This document shows positions 6,444 through 13,462 of a stretch of 14,146 nt of DNA, in pieces. The notes beneath the pieces are model-generated. The model saw only the letters and a list, made by a program, of their open reading frames with translations. It was not told where the DNA came from and ran no database searches. The DNA is from Smithellaceae bacterium (GTDB lineage: Bacteria; Desulfobacterota; Syntrophia; Syntrophales; Smithellaceae): the NCBI GenBank assembly GCA_028701435.1, contig JAQVQT010000021.1, positions 3,407-17,552 on the forward strand, read 5' to 3'. The translations under genes were made by a program, and so were the position numbers. How positions within the stretch are numbered: the stretch's first letter is position 1; every line of letters starts with the position of its first letter.

Positions 6444-6890
6444 AACCATTACCCTCCTTTGGCTCCTTTGCATTCGCGGCTCAGCGCGCTGGAAGCGAAC
6501 GGATTCGTAGCACGGGCGAGCGCGCTTGTCAAAGAAGACGGCCCGGCGGACCCCAAATTCCGCCCGCCGCCCGCGCCGTTTTCGAAGCGCGGCCTCGCCT
6601 TCAAAACCACCGCCGAAAACCCGCCGCAAAAATACTTTTTTCTTGATTGTTGTTTTTTTTTATGTTAGGCGTAGCGCCGGTTTGAGGCGTGCCGCGCTTC
6701 GTCAAGAGAGTAAGCTATCAGGGTCCCATCCATTCCCGTGACCTTCGGCGCAGGTTCTGAACATCACGCCCCTTTGACCGTCATTCAGGCTTCAAACACA
6801 AGGGTTCAGATTCAAAAACGCAACTCAGGGCCGCTCCGGGCGGCTGTTTAAGAAATTGAACGTTTACATTCATGAAAGGAGGATTAGGGC
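6444..6890. other. Gene-free divergent intergenic region
   Basis: 447 bp between the divergent DUF255 and HU genes. The left 180 bp are very GC-rich; 6631-6664 is AT-rich and includes a run of nine T (6653-6661). I find no protein-like frame, no tRNA fold and no promoter with good hexamers and spacing on either strand, though promoters for both genes should be here. The HU gene ribosome site AAAGGAGG is at 6875-6882, 8 nt before its ATG. Confidence 0.6.
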
Positions 6891-7163
6891 ATGACGAAAG
6901 CGGAATTGATCGGGGTTATGGCGGATGAGGCGGACATCTCCCAGGCGGCGGCGGCAAAGGCGCTGGATGCGTATATCACGGCCGTCACGAAAGAGCTGAA
7001 AAAAGCCGGTAGACTGGGATTGGTCGGGTTTGGAACGTTCTCCGTCGTCAAAAGAAAAGCAAGAGAAGGCAGGAATCCTCAGACCGGAAAGGCGATCAAG
7101 ATTCCCGCAAAGAAAGTCGTTAAATTCAAGGCCGGCAAGACGCTGGCCGATAAAGTGAAATAG
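6891..7163 (+). CDS. hup: HU-family DNA-binding protein
   Basis: 90 residues, the standard HU length. It begins MTKAELIGVMA with the two helices of the dimerisation region, then RLGLVGFGTFSVVKRKAREGRNPQTG (split: GLVGFGTFSVV about residues 43-53, REGRNPQTGKAI about 58-69), which is the DNA-binding arm with its conserved RNP turn, and ends IPAKKVVKFKAGKTLADKV. HU is an abundant nucleoid protein that bends DNA without strong sequence preference; homodimer formation is expected. A strong ribosome site (AAAGGAGG, 8 nt spacing) fits high expression. It precedes the trpS operon but is separated from it by a 104-bp gap holding a long hairpin. Ala/Lys-rich, more HU-like than IHF-like; compare the second family member at 10576. 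Confidence 0.93.
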   Translation: MTKAELIGVMADEADISQAAAAKALDAYITAVTKELKKAGRLGLVGFGTFSVVKRKAREGRNPQTGKAIKIPAKKVVKFKAGKTLADKVK

Positions 7164-7189
7164 TGTATTTTTTAAGTTTTTATTCCAAA

Positions 7190-7229
7190 CAAGGCCTCCG
7201 TATTTTTTATGAAACCATCGGAGGCCTTG
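7190..7229 (+). terminator. 11-bp perfect hairpin between the HU gene and trpS (terminator or leader element)
   Basis: CAAGGCCTCCG (7190-7200) is exactly complementary to CGGAGGCCTTG (7219-7229), enclosing an AT-rich 18-nt loop. No T-run follows on either strand, so it is not a textbook intrinsic terminator; it ends 38 nt before the trpS start and could be a leader element, an RNA-processing site or a terminator variant. Confidence 0.5.
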
Positions 7230-7253
7230 GTGCATTTATCCATCACAGGAACT

Positions 7254-7259
7254 AAGGAG
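7254..7259 (+). promoter_or_regulatory. Shine-Dalgarno supporting the TTG start of trpS
   Basis: AAGGAG at 7254-7259 stands 8 nt before TTG 7268. The next in-frame ATG (7295) lies inside the conserved SGMRPTG sequence and has no ribosome site, so TTG is the start. Confidence 0.8.
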
Positions 7260-7267
7260 CGTTTGGT

Positions 7268-8260
7268 TTGACAAGAAAAAGGATTCTCAGCGGGATGCGG
7301 CCCACAGGAAGGCTGCACCTGGGAAATTTACACGGCGCGTTGGGAAACTGGGTTGAACTGCAGAACAGCGGCAGCTACGACTGCTTCTACTTCGTCGCCG
7401 ACTGGCACGCGATCACCAGCGAATACGCGTCAACGGAAGACATTCGGCAAAACAGCCTGAACATGGTGATCGACTGGCTGGCCGCCGGCCTCGATCCGGA
7501 CAAAAGCACCCTCTTTGTGCAATCGGCGGTCAAGGAACATGCTGAATTGTTCCTGCTGCTTTCCATGATCACCCCGCTGGCCTGGCTCACGCGCAATCCC
7601 ACCTACAAGGAAATGCAGACGGAGTTGAGCACGAAAGACCTCTCCACGTTCGGGTTTCTGGGCTATCCCGTCCTGCAGGCGGCCGACATTATCATGTACA
7701 AGGCTTACGGTGTTCCGGTCGGCGTGGATCAGCTGCCCCATATTGAACTGACCCGCGAAATTGCCCGACGCTTCAATTACCTTTATCAAAAAGACGTCTT
7801 TCCCGTTCCGGAGCCGCTGCTGACCAGCGTGCCGAAGCTGTTGGGCATCGACGGCAGGAAAATGAGCAAATCCTACGACAATGCCGTTTACCTGTCCGAC
7901 CGGGGCAAGGAGCTTCGCCAGAAAATCGCCTCCATGTTCACCGATCCGCAGCGGATGCGCAAAAAAGATCCCGGCAATCCCGAGATCTGCAATGTCTTCA
8001 CGTTTCACGGCCTGTACTCCCCCGCCCCCGCCGTAGCCGAAATCAATCGGGAATGCCGCGTGGCCGGCATCGGCTGCACCGACTGCAAGAAAATGCTGGC
8101 GGCGCGCGTTGAGGAAGCGCTGGCGCCCGTTCATGAGCGCATGGATTATTATCAGCGCAACGGGAAGGAAATTGAGGAGAGGATTCGAAAAGGCAACGAC
8201 GAGGCCGCGGAAATCGCCCGCCGAACCATGGCGGAGGTTCGCGAAGCCGTCAAAATCTGA
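7268..8260 (+). CDS. trpS: Tryptophan--tRNA ligase
   Basis: 330 residues, the normal bacterial length. It charges tRNA-Trp with tryptophan using ATP in the cytoplasm. Class I synthetase signatures are clear: the HIGH-type element PTGRLHLGN (residues 12-20) in the usual SGMRPTG context, VGVDQLPHIELTREIARRFN (split: VGVDQLPH, ELTREIARRFN), and GRKMSKSYDN, the KMSKS loop. It starts with TTG, supported by AAGGAG 8 nt upstream. It is the first gene of a compact operon: scpA begins 8 nt after its stop. The 11-bp hairpin in its leader could affect expression, but I see no short Trp-rich leader peptide or T-box. Synthetase genes beside scpA/scpB are, to my knowledge, a recurring arrangement in deltaproteobacteria. 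Confidence 0.96.
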   Translation: MTRKRILSGMRPTGRLHLGNLHGALGNWVELQNSGSYDCFYFVADWHAITSEYASTEDIRQNSLNMVIDWLAAGLDPDKSTLFVQSAVKEHAELFLLLSMITPLAWLTRNPTYKEMQTELSTKDLSTFGFLGYPVLQAADIIMYKAYGVPVGVDQLPHIELTREIARRFNYLYQKDVFPVPEPLLTSVPKLLGIDGRKMSKSYDNAVYLSDRGKELRQKIASMFTDPQRMRKKDPGNPEICNVFTFHGLYSPAPAVAEINRECRVAGIGCTDCKKMLAARVEEALAPVHERMDYYQRNGKEIEERIRKGNDEAAEIARRTMAEVREAVKI

Positions 8261-8268
8261 AGCGATCT

Positions 8269-9015
8269 ATGAACGAAGAACCAAAGACAGACTACGCGAT
8301 CAAACTGGATATTTTTGAAGGTCCGCTGGATCTGCTTTTGTATCTGATCAAGAAGAATCAAATCGATATTTATAACATTCCCATCGCGCTCATCACCCGT
8401 CAGTACCTGGATTATTTGAACCTCATCAAGTCGCTCAATCTGGATCTGGCGGGCGAATATCTGGTCATGGCCTCCACGTTGATCCACATCAAGTCCCGTC
8501 TGCTGCTGCCGGTTCCGGATGAGCCGTCGCCCGAAGAGCTGGAAGACGACCCGCGCTCGGAGCTGGTCCGCCAGCTTCTGGAGCACCAGGCCTTCAAGGA
8601 AGCCGCCGACTTGCTGACCCAGCGGCCGATCCTGGAGCGCGACGTGTTCAAGCGCGCCGCGGCGCTGCCCGAGGAAAAGCATCCGTCCGGAGCGGAGGAC
8701 GAAGAGCTGGTGGAAGCCAGCATTTTTGAATTGATTGAAGCCTTTCACCAGATTGTTTCCCGGCTGGATCAAAAGGAACTGCTGGAAATCGATCTGGAAA
8801 AGCTGTCGCTTTCGGACATCATCAACGACGTTATGGAGCGCCTGACACGCGAAAAAAATCTCACTTTTGACGAATTGCTGGGAGAAAAAAGAGAGAGGCG
8901 CCGGATCGTTTATACCTTTCTGGCCCTGCTGGAGCTCATCCGCCTGAAGATGATCAAAGCCTATCAGACGGCGGCCTTCGGCGTCATCCGCATTTTCCCG
9001 GCCGTGGAGTTGTAA
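8269..9015 (+). CDS. scpA: Segregation and condensation protein A
   Basis: 248 residues. ScpA is the kleisin of the bacterial SMC condensin; it bridges SMC heads and binds ScpB to organise and segregate the chromosome. The N-terminal signature IFEGPLDLLLYLIKKNQIDIYNIPI (split: IFEGPLDLLLYLI about 14-26, KNQIDIYNIPI about 28-38) is diagnostic, followed by TRQYLDYL and ASTLIHIKSRLLLP. A charged linker spans roughly 85-145. The C-terminal winged-helix end is recognisable in SDIINDVMERL, VYTFLALLELIRLKMI and the final VIRIFP. It sits 8 nt after trpS and 1 nt before scpB, so it is translated from the same message. SMC itself is not in this window. The ribosome site is weak, suggesting translational coupling to trpS. 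Confidence 0.95.
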   Translation: MNEEPKTDYAIKLDIFEGPLDLLLYLIKKNQIDIYNIPIALITRQYLDYLNLIKSLNLDLAGEYLVMASTLIHIKSRLLLPVPDEPSPEELEDDPRSELVRQLLEHQAFKEAADLLTQRPILERDVFKRAAALPEEKHPSGAEDEELVEASIFELIEAFHQIVSRLDQKELLEIDLEKLSLSDIINDVMERLTREKNLTFDELLGEKRERRRIVYTFLALLELIRLKMIKAYQTAAFGVIRIFPAVEL

Positions 9016-9016
9016 A

Positions 9017-9745
9017 ATGGAAAACCTTTCAGCCGTTCTTGAAGCCCTGATTCTGTCGTCGGAGTCGCCTCTGCCCCTGGAGAAAATCTGCGCCGCGTTG
9101 GGCGGCGCGGACAAACTGGAAATCCGGGGCGCACTGGATCGTTTGATCGGCGAATATGACGAGCGCCAAAGCGGCATCTGCATAGAGGAAGTCGCGGGCG
9201 GGTTTCAGTTTCGCACCCGGCCGGAAATGGCCCAGTGGATCAAAAAGCTCAAAGGGGTAAAACCCGCCTCCCTGTCGCCGGCGGCCATGGAAACGCTGGC
9301 CATCGTGGCTTACCGTCAGCCGATCGTCAAATCGGAAATTGAAAGCATTCGCGGCGTCGACGTCAGCGCGCCGCTTAAGGGCCTGCTGGACAAAAAACTG
9401 GTCCGCATTTTGGGACGCAAGGACGTGCCGGGCAAACCGATGATTTACGGCACGACCAAAAAGTTCCTGGAGGTGTTCAACCTCAAAGAACTGACGGATC
9501 TCCCCACGATGAGAGAGCTTCGGGAACTTACCGAACCTCAGGAATCGCCCGAGCAGGAAGCCCTCTCCTTTGAAGAACCCCTGCCGGATATGCCCGACGG
9601 GGAGATTCCGCAAACGGAAGAGCCGCCATCCATCCTGGAAGAGGAACGGGCGGAAACACCGCCTGAAAAGGAACCCGCAGCGGAAGCAGACGGTCAGGCG
9701 GAACCGGAGATTGAGCCGGATCCTGAGGATGATGCCGTTTCATGA
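9017..9745 (+). CDS. scpB: Segregation and condensation protein B with long acidic tail
   Basis: 242 residues. ScpB dimers bind ScpA within the SMC complex. Residues 1-160 hold the two winged-helix domains: LEALILSSESPLPLEKI (8-24), GFQFRTRPE (62-70), the strongly conserved LSPAAMETLAIVAYRQPIVK (split: LSPAAMETLAIV 86-97, AYRQPIVK 98-105), IRGVD, and GRKDVPGKPMIYGTTKKFLEVF (split: GRKDVPGKP, YGTTKKFLE). Residues 173-242 are a Pro- and Glu-rich tail with about 26 acidic and only 2 basic residues, probably disordered; many ScpB proteins end soon after the second winged helix, so this is an extension. GGAG lies 7 nt before the ATG, inside the scpA 3' end. Its stop overlaps the rluB start (ATGA). 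Confidence 0.94.
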   Translation: MENLSAVLEALILSSESPLPLEKICAALGGADKLEIRGALDRLIGEYDERQSGICIEEVAGGFQFRTRPEMAQWIKKLKGVKPASLSPAAMETLAIVAYRQPIVKSEIESIRGVDVSAPLKGLLDKKLVRILGRKDVPGKPMIYGTTKKFLEVFNLKELTDLPTMRELRELTEPQESPEQEALSFEEPLPDMPDGEIPQTEEPPSILEEERAETPPEKEPAAEADGQAEPEIEPDPEDDAVS

Positions 9746-10560
9746 AAGAACGATTGCAGAAAATCATCTCCGCCGCGGGCATCGACTCCCGCCGCCATGC
9801 CGAAGCCATGATCACGGCGGGACGGGTGAGCGTCAACGGAGAGATCGTGAACGAACTGGGCTCGAAAGCCGATCCGCAAAAAGACGTGATCCGGATTGAC
9901 GGAAAAATCATTTCGATCGAAAACCCAAGTTGTTACATTGCGTTGTACAAACCGGCCGGCTACGTCACCACGCTGTCCGATCCGCAGAAAAGGCCGACTG
10001 TCGTTGACTTGGTGCGGGATGTCCCGGAAAGGGTTTACCCCGTAGGCCGGCTCGATTATGATTCCGCGGGTCTTCTGCTCATGACCAATGACGGAGCGTT
10101 CGCTCAAAAAATTTCGCATCCGGGCTTCCGGGTCCCCAAAACCTACCGGGCAAAGATTACGGGGCGCATAACCCCTGAAGAATTGAAGAAAATCAGCAGG
10201 GGCATTCTGCTGCCGGACGGCGTCTTCAAACCGGAAAGCCTGAAGATGGAAAAGGCCAATGATAAAAGCACCTGGCTCAGCCTGACTCTTCATGAGGGTA
10301 GAAACAGGGTGGTTCGCAGGGGTCTCGAGGCTGCCGGCCATCCGGTGACGCGCCTGGTGCGCACCTCCATCGGAAGCATAACGCTTTCGGGCATTTCAGA
10401 AGGCCAGTGGCGCTCGCTTTCCGCCCGGGAAGTTCAGCAATTGCTTGCCGCATCGCAGGGGAAAAAAGGTAAAAATATTCTTGACAATCAGCCAAAAATA
10501 AATAATAGTCGCGCCGTGCGGGTTAATCGGCGTCATAAATACTCAGGATATAAGCGGTAG
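9742..10560 (+). CDS. rluB: 23S rRNA pseudouridine synthase, RluB family
   Basis: 272 residues. RsuA/RluB-type enzymes convert a specific uridine to pseudouridine; RluB acts on 23S rRNA helix 80-90 near the peptidyl-transferase centre. The N-terminal S4 RNA-binding domain covers about 2-60 (RLQKIISAAGIDSRRHAE, AGRVSVNG). The catalytic block is VYPVGRLDYDSAGLLLMTNDG (split: VYPVGRLDYDSAG, LLLMTNDG), with the nucleophilic Asp in GRLD near residue 107. The conserved EGRNR element near 190 is present, but the next residues read VVRRG where the family usually has QVRRM. A basic C-terminal tail of about 40 residues may bind rRNA. The start ATG overlaps the scpB stop as ATGA, showing coupling. RluB is preferred over RsuA/RluE/RluF because of the scpB neighbourhood. 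Confidence 0.9.
   Translation: MKERLQKIISAAGIDSRRHAEAMITAGRVSVNGEIVNELGSKADPQKDVIRIDGKIISIENPSCYIALYKPAGYVTTLSDPQKRPTVVDLVRDVPERVYPVGRLDYDSAGLLLMTNDGAFAQKISHPGFRVPKTYRAKITGRITPEELKKISRGILLPDGVFKPESLKMEKANDKSTWLSLTLHEGRNRVVRRGLEAAGHPVTRLVRTSIGSITLSGISEGQWRSLSAREVQQLLAASQGKKGKNILDNQPKINNSRAVRVNRRHKYSGYKR
10481..10509 (+). promoter_or_regulatory. Candidate sigma70 promoter inside the 3' end of rluB
   Basis: TTGACA (10481-10486), a 17-bp AT-rich spacer, and AATAGT (10504-10509; 4 of 6 matches to TATAAT). It lies within the last 80 bp of rluB and about 60 nt before the ATG of the second HU/IHF gene, which would let that gene be expressed apart from the operon. Confidence 0.5.
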
Positions 10561-10575
10561 TCTTAAGGAGGATCT

Positions 10576-10857
10576 ATGAACAAATCCGGTCTTATTGAAG
10601 CTTTAAGCAAGAAAATGAATCTGACGGAAAAAAAGGCCATTGATGTCGTCAATCTGGTTTTCAAAGGCTTTAACGATGAGTTGAAAAACGGCGGTCGGAT
10701 CGAAATTCGGGGATTCGGCAGCTTTGTGGTAAAGGAATACGGTTCCTACACAGGAAGAAATCCCAAAACCGGCACAAAAATCAAGGTCGAACCCAAAAAA
10801 CTGCCCTTTTTTAAGGTGGGCAAGGAACTGAAGGACAGAGTCGACAAGAACAAATAG
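10576..10857 (+). CDS. HU/IHF-family DNA-binding protein, IHF-like
   Basis: 93 residues. Opening MNKSGLIEALSKKMNLTEKKA gives the two N-terminal helices; GGRIEIRGFGSFVVKEYGSYTGRNPKTG (split: GGRIEIRGFGSFVV about 39-52, YGSYTGRNPKTG about 55-66) is the beta arm with the RNP turn that inserts into the DNA minor groove; PFFKVGKELKDRV closes the domain. The RIEIRGFGSF and GKELKDRV wording is closer to IHF subunits (especially beta) than to the HU at 6891, so sequence-preferring DNA bending is possible; a homodimer is equally possible because no alpha partner is in the window. Ribosome site AAGGAGG lies immediately upstream. It follows rluB by 15 nt, has its own candidate promoter, and ends at a strong terminator. 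Confidence 0.9.
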   Translation: MNKSGLIEALSKKMNLTEKKAIDVVNLVFKGFNDELKNGGRIEIRGFGSFVVKEYGSYTGRNPKTGTKIKVEPKKLPFFKVGKELKDRVDKNK

Positions 10858-10883
10858 AAATCCTGCAAGTGTTTGTTATACTT

Positions 10884-10920
10884 AATGAAGGGGACTTGGA
10901 AACAAGCCCCCTTCATTTTT
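10884..10920 (+). terminator. Strong rho-independent terminator after the IHF-like gene
   Basis: AATGAAGGGG (10884-10893) pairs with CCCCTTCATT (10908-10917); after one A/C mismatch an inner CTTG/CAAG helix is capped by a GAAA tetraloop (10899-10902). The stem runs into a T-run (10916-10920). It closes the rightward transcription of the trpS-rluB-HU block; on the minus strand no T-run follows, so it is probably one-directional. Confidence 0.85.
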
Positions 10921-10985
10921 GGTCCATCAAGCAAATCCATCCGCCTTCTCAAATCAACGCAAATTGGCAAAGAAAAAATCCCTGT

Positions 10986-11870
10986 TCATCTTCGGAACCA
11001 GAAGCGGAGCCAGAGGGAATTCAGGAATATAAAAATGGAAAATATCAAAGCCGGGACGGCCACCTCATTATTGAAGACATAAATAGAGATGCCGGCGGCA
11101 AGACCGTAATTTTTCATGGTACCCAGAAGCAGAAGCGATGAAACCGTGGAACGGGGCAGTTTAAAAAATCTGCCGATCAGGAGCAGTACGACGCTAATCA
11201 ATACGATGGAAGCAAAAGCCAGGACCAGAATGAAGATCAGTTCCGAAGGCCCCTGTCGGATCAGGCGGGCGTTCCCGGCGGCCGCGGCGTAAAAAATGAT
11301 AAAAAAACAAGCGTCCGAAATGGCCCCCTCGCGGCGATGAATCTTTTCATCCCAGTTGTGATCCACTGCGACCCTCGACAACAAAAGGGGGAGCAAAATG
11401 AGCGCAACGGCCATGATGATCAGCTTCTCATAGTGCACGGGAATATATTTGAGAAAAGCCGCTCCGAGAAGTGGAATCAGAAGGAGCGCGCCCAAATAGG
11501 TTCCGGCAAAACCGGTCAGCGTCAACTTCTGGTCCGAGCAGAGTTTTTCACTGAGCGGCAAAACCGCCAGCGCGGAAGGAACCGCGGCAATCAGGACCAG
11601 GCCGATCCAGAAATTTTCATGCCGGATCAGAAAAACGCCGCCCAGAATAATCAGATTGCCCAGAATCAGGTAGTTCATCAGATTGCCCCAGAGCGCCCCG
11701 GGAAGAAGCGTTCTGGGGTTTTTAAAGAATCCTCCCGGAAAGCGAAGCAGGGCCGCCGTGAGCGCAATCGTCAGCGCCGGCAGAACGAGAAACGCGGCCC
11801 AGCGGGCCCCCTGAGGCAGATAAAGACCTATTGCAATCGCGAGAATATAAAGCAGCGGCGAAAGCCTCAT
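10986..11870 (-). CDS. Polytopic membrane protein, bile acid:Na+ symporter (BASS)-like
   Basis: 294 residues, hydrophobic throughout with about nine or ten membrane segments. The pattern of short charged loops, the VPSALAVLPLSEKL segment in the middle, and LGTMKNYGLAAGISIYVF followed by PALIFSIF near the C-terminus resemble the SBF/BASS superfamily, where the crossing discontinuous helices contain such polar breaks. Members carry bile acids, pantoate, pyruvate and other organic anions with Na+; the Acr3 arsenite carriers are relatives. The substrate cannot be told here. Start: ATG 11870 is chosen because GAGG (11877-11880) lies 6 nt upstream; an in-frame TTG at 11888 has no ribosome site. It begins 27 nt after the znuB stop on the same strand, so it is likely the last gene of the metal-transport operon. 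No clear intrinsic terminator follows. Confidence 0.62.
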   Translation of the reverse strand: MRLSPLLYILAIAIGLYLPQGARWAAFLVLPALTIALTAALLRFPGGFFKNPRTLLPGALWGNLMNYLILGNLIILGGVFLIRHENFWIGLVLIAAVPSALAVLPLSEKLCSDQKLTLTGFAGTYLGALLLIPLLGAAFLKYIPVHYEKLIIMAVALILLPLLLSRVAVDHNWDEKIHRREGAISDACFFIIFYAAAAGNARLIRQGPSELIFILVLAFASIVLISVVLLLIGRFFKLPRSTVSSLLLLGTMKNYGLAAGISIYVFNNEVAVPALIFSIFIFLNSLWLRFWFRR

Positions 11871-11897
11871 GAATAACCTCAACAACAATATTCTGCT

Positions 11898-12725
11898 TCA
11901 ACCCCGGCCGGTAAAAAGCCTTCGAATCCCGAAAACCAGCAAAAGAAAGATGATGTTGAATACAACGATCATGGCGCCTGCCGGCAAATTCAGGACAAAC
12001 GCAAACAGGATTCCGCAAAGAACCGCCCCGACCGCAAACGCCGTGGCGGCAATCATCGTCTTGCGGAAACTGACCGAAAGCTGCAGCGCCGTCAGCGCAG
12101 GCAGAATCAAGAGCGCGGAAACCAGCATGATCCCGGCAACTTTCATGGCCAGAACCGCGGAAACGGCCGTCAGAAGAAAAAGAATGACATTCAACCTTTC
12201 GGTATGAACCCCCATACTTCGGGCAAGTTCCGAATCGAAGGTCACCGCAAACAAATCGTCATAATAATACACCACCACCGCCACGACCACCGCAAAGACA
12301 ATCGCGGAAAGAACCAGTTCGGTGCGGTTCACGGTCAGAATATTCCCGAAAAGATAACTGAACAAATCCACATTGAAACCGCCGGAAAGACTGGACAGAA
12401 TGATGCCCGCCGCGATGCCCAGGGAGGAAACCATGCCGATGGCGGCATCGGCATTGATTTTTTTCGATGAGGTTAACTTGTAGATCGCCAGCGAGGAAAC
12501 CATCACCAGCGGAAGCGCCGCCAGCGTGATATAAAACGGACTGATGCCGACGAGCAGCACGACGGCCACGCTGCCGAAGGTGGTATGCGCAAGCCCGTCT
12601 CCGATCAGAGAAAAGCGGCGCAGAACAAGAAACAGCCCCAGAAGCGCTGAAACCGCGGCAATCAGGGAGCCGGCAAGCATGGCCCGCTGAACAAAAGCGT
12701 ATGCAAAAATCTCCGGCAGATCCAT
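11898..12725 (-). CDS. znuB: Zinc/manganese ABC transporter permease
   Basis: 275 residues with about eight membrane segments, typical of the ABC-3 permease family (ZnuB, TroC/MntB). Family marks include FAYAFVQRAMLAGSL at the N-terminus, LGLFLVLRRFSLIGDGLAHTTFGSVA (split: LGLFLVLRRFSLI, GDGLAHTTFGSVA at about 29-53), which is the most conserved stretch, DAAIGMVSSLGIAAG, and FDSELARSMGV, the loop that contacts the ATPase. Late segments give GIMLVSALLILPA. It forms the inner-membrane channel for metal delivered by the ZnuA-type binding protein. Its ATG shares one base with the znuC stop (TGATG), so the two are translationally coupled. Metal identity, zinc or manganese, cannot be settled from the permease alone. 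Confidence 0.93.
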   Translation of the reverse strand: MDLPEIFAYAFVQRAMLAGSLIAAVSALLGLFLVLRRFSLIGDGLAHTTFGSVAVVLLVGISPFYITLAALPLVMVSSLAIYKLTSSKKINADAAIGMVSSLGIAAGIILSSLSGGFNVDLFSYLFGNILTVNRTELVLSAIVFAVVVAVVVYYYDDLFAVTFDSELARSMGVHTERLNVILFLLTAVSAVLAMKVAGIMLVSALLILPALTALQLSVSFRKTMIAATAFAVGAVLCGILFAFVLNLPAGAMIVVFNIIFLLLVFGIRRLFTGRG

Positions 12726-13462
12726 CAGCGGCCGCTCCCTGTTTTGTCATGTTGATGGCAGATGATGTGCTGGCTGGTCGCGCCGAAGAATCCGGCCATG
12801 TCCGGGGAAGCACAGAAATCGCGGAACGTCCCGGAAAAAATCACTTTCTTGTCCAGGTACAGCAGATGCCGGGCGTATTGACCGACCACGCCGCTGTCGT
12901 GGGTCACAAGCACCACCGTCGTGCCTTCTTTGCGGCTCAACTCCTGCGTCAGCGCGTAAAAGATGTCCCGGGTTTCGGGGTCCAGCGCGGTGGTTGGTTC
13001 GTCAAAGATCAGCAATTCCGGCCTTCGGATCAATGCCCGCGCCAGCATGGCCCGCTGCTGTTCGCCGTTGGACAGATCGCCGATCAAACGCCGGGCCAGA
13101 TGGCCGATCGCCATCATGTCCAGCGTGTCGGCAAGCAGGGCCGGGTCCTTTTTCGTCAAACCCATCTGAACGATTTCCGCCACCGTCCCGGGAAAGTGGG
13201 TATTCAATCCGTTGAGCCGCTGCGGCAAATAACCGATTTTTTCCCACTGTGTGAAATCATCGAGCCTCCTGCCGAACAACTCCACCCTTCCCTGCTGCGG
13301 TTTCAGGATTCCCAGAATATTTTTGACGAGCGTGCTTTTCCCCGATCCATTGGGCCCCACGACGGCCAGATAGACGCCTCTTTCCACGGCAAAACCAATC
13401 TCGCTGATCACCTCCGTTCCGTTGTAACAAAACGTTAATTCCTCTACACGAATTACCGGCAT
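12725..13462 (-). CDS. znuC: Zinc/manganese ABC transporter ATP-binding protein
   Basis: 245 residues. All ABC ATPase motifs are present in order: Walker A GPNGSGKST (about 36-44), Q-loop in GYLPQR, signature LSNGEQQRAMLARAL (about 138-152), Walker B LLIFDEPTTALD (about 158-169) and the H-loop in LVTHDSG. The signature reads LSNGE rather than the commoner LSGGQ; such variants occur in active proteins. It powers the ZnuB channel from the cytoplasmic side. The start ATG 13462 is set by the MPVIRVEELTFCYNG opening and a GAAGAAGGGG ribosome site; the frame is open another 115 codons upstream but that part is antiparallel to nothing and overlaps znuA in another frame, so it is not coding. It overlaps the znuA stop by 10 nt. 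Confidence 0.94.
   Translation of the reverse strand: MPVIRVEELTFCYNGTEVISEIGFAVERGVYLAVVGPNGSGKSTLVKNILGILKPQQGRVELFGRRLDDFTQWEKIGYLPQRLNGLNTHFPGTVAEIVQMGLTKKDPALLADTLDMMAIGHLARRLIGDLSNGEQQRAMLARALIRRPELLIFDEPTTALDPETRDIFYALTQELSRKEGTTVVLVTHDSGVVGQYARHLLYLDKKVIFSGTFRDFCASPDMAGFFGATSQHIICHQHDKTGSGR

Noticed and set aside
6444..6629. 62-residue N-terminal extension of the DUF255 protein
   Set aside because: Arg/Gly-rich sequence with no family match; AGGAGG 9 nt before ATG 6443 and the NRLQNEKSPYLLQH opening mark the real start.
6770..6830. Possible tRNA T-loop (GGGTTCAGATTC)
   Set aside because: No 5-bp T-stem, anticodon arm or acceptor stem could be formed around it.
6822..6850. GC-rich hairpin followed by TGTTTAAG upstream of the HU gene
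   Set aside because: The stem is interrupted by a two-base bulge and the T-run is too short to call a terminator.
8152..9183. 343-codon minus-strand frame
   Set aside because: It spans the opposite strand of trpS, scpA and scpB, all strongly recognisable; long antisense frames are expected in GC-rich coding DNA.
11871..11888. TTG start six codons upstream for the BASS-like protein
   Set aside because: No ribosome site in front of it, whereas ATG 11870 has GAGG at 6 nt.
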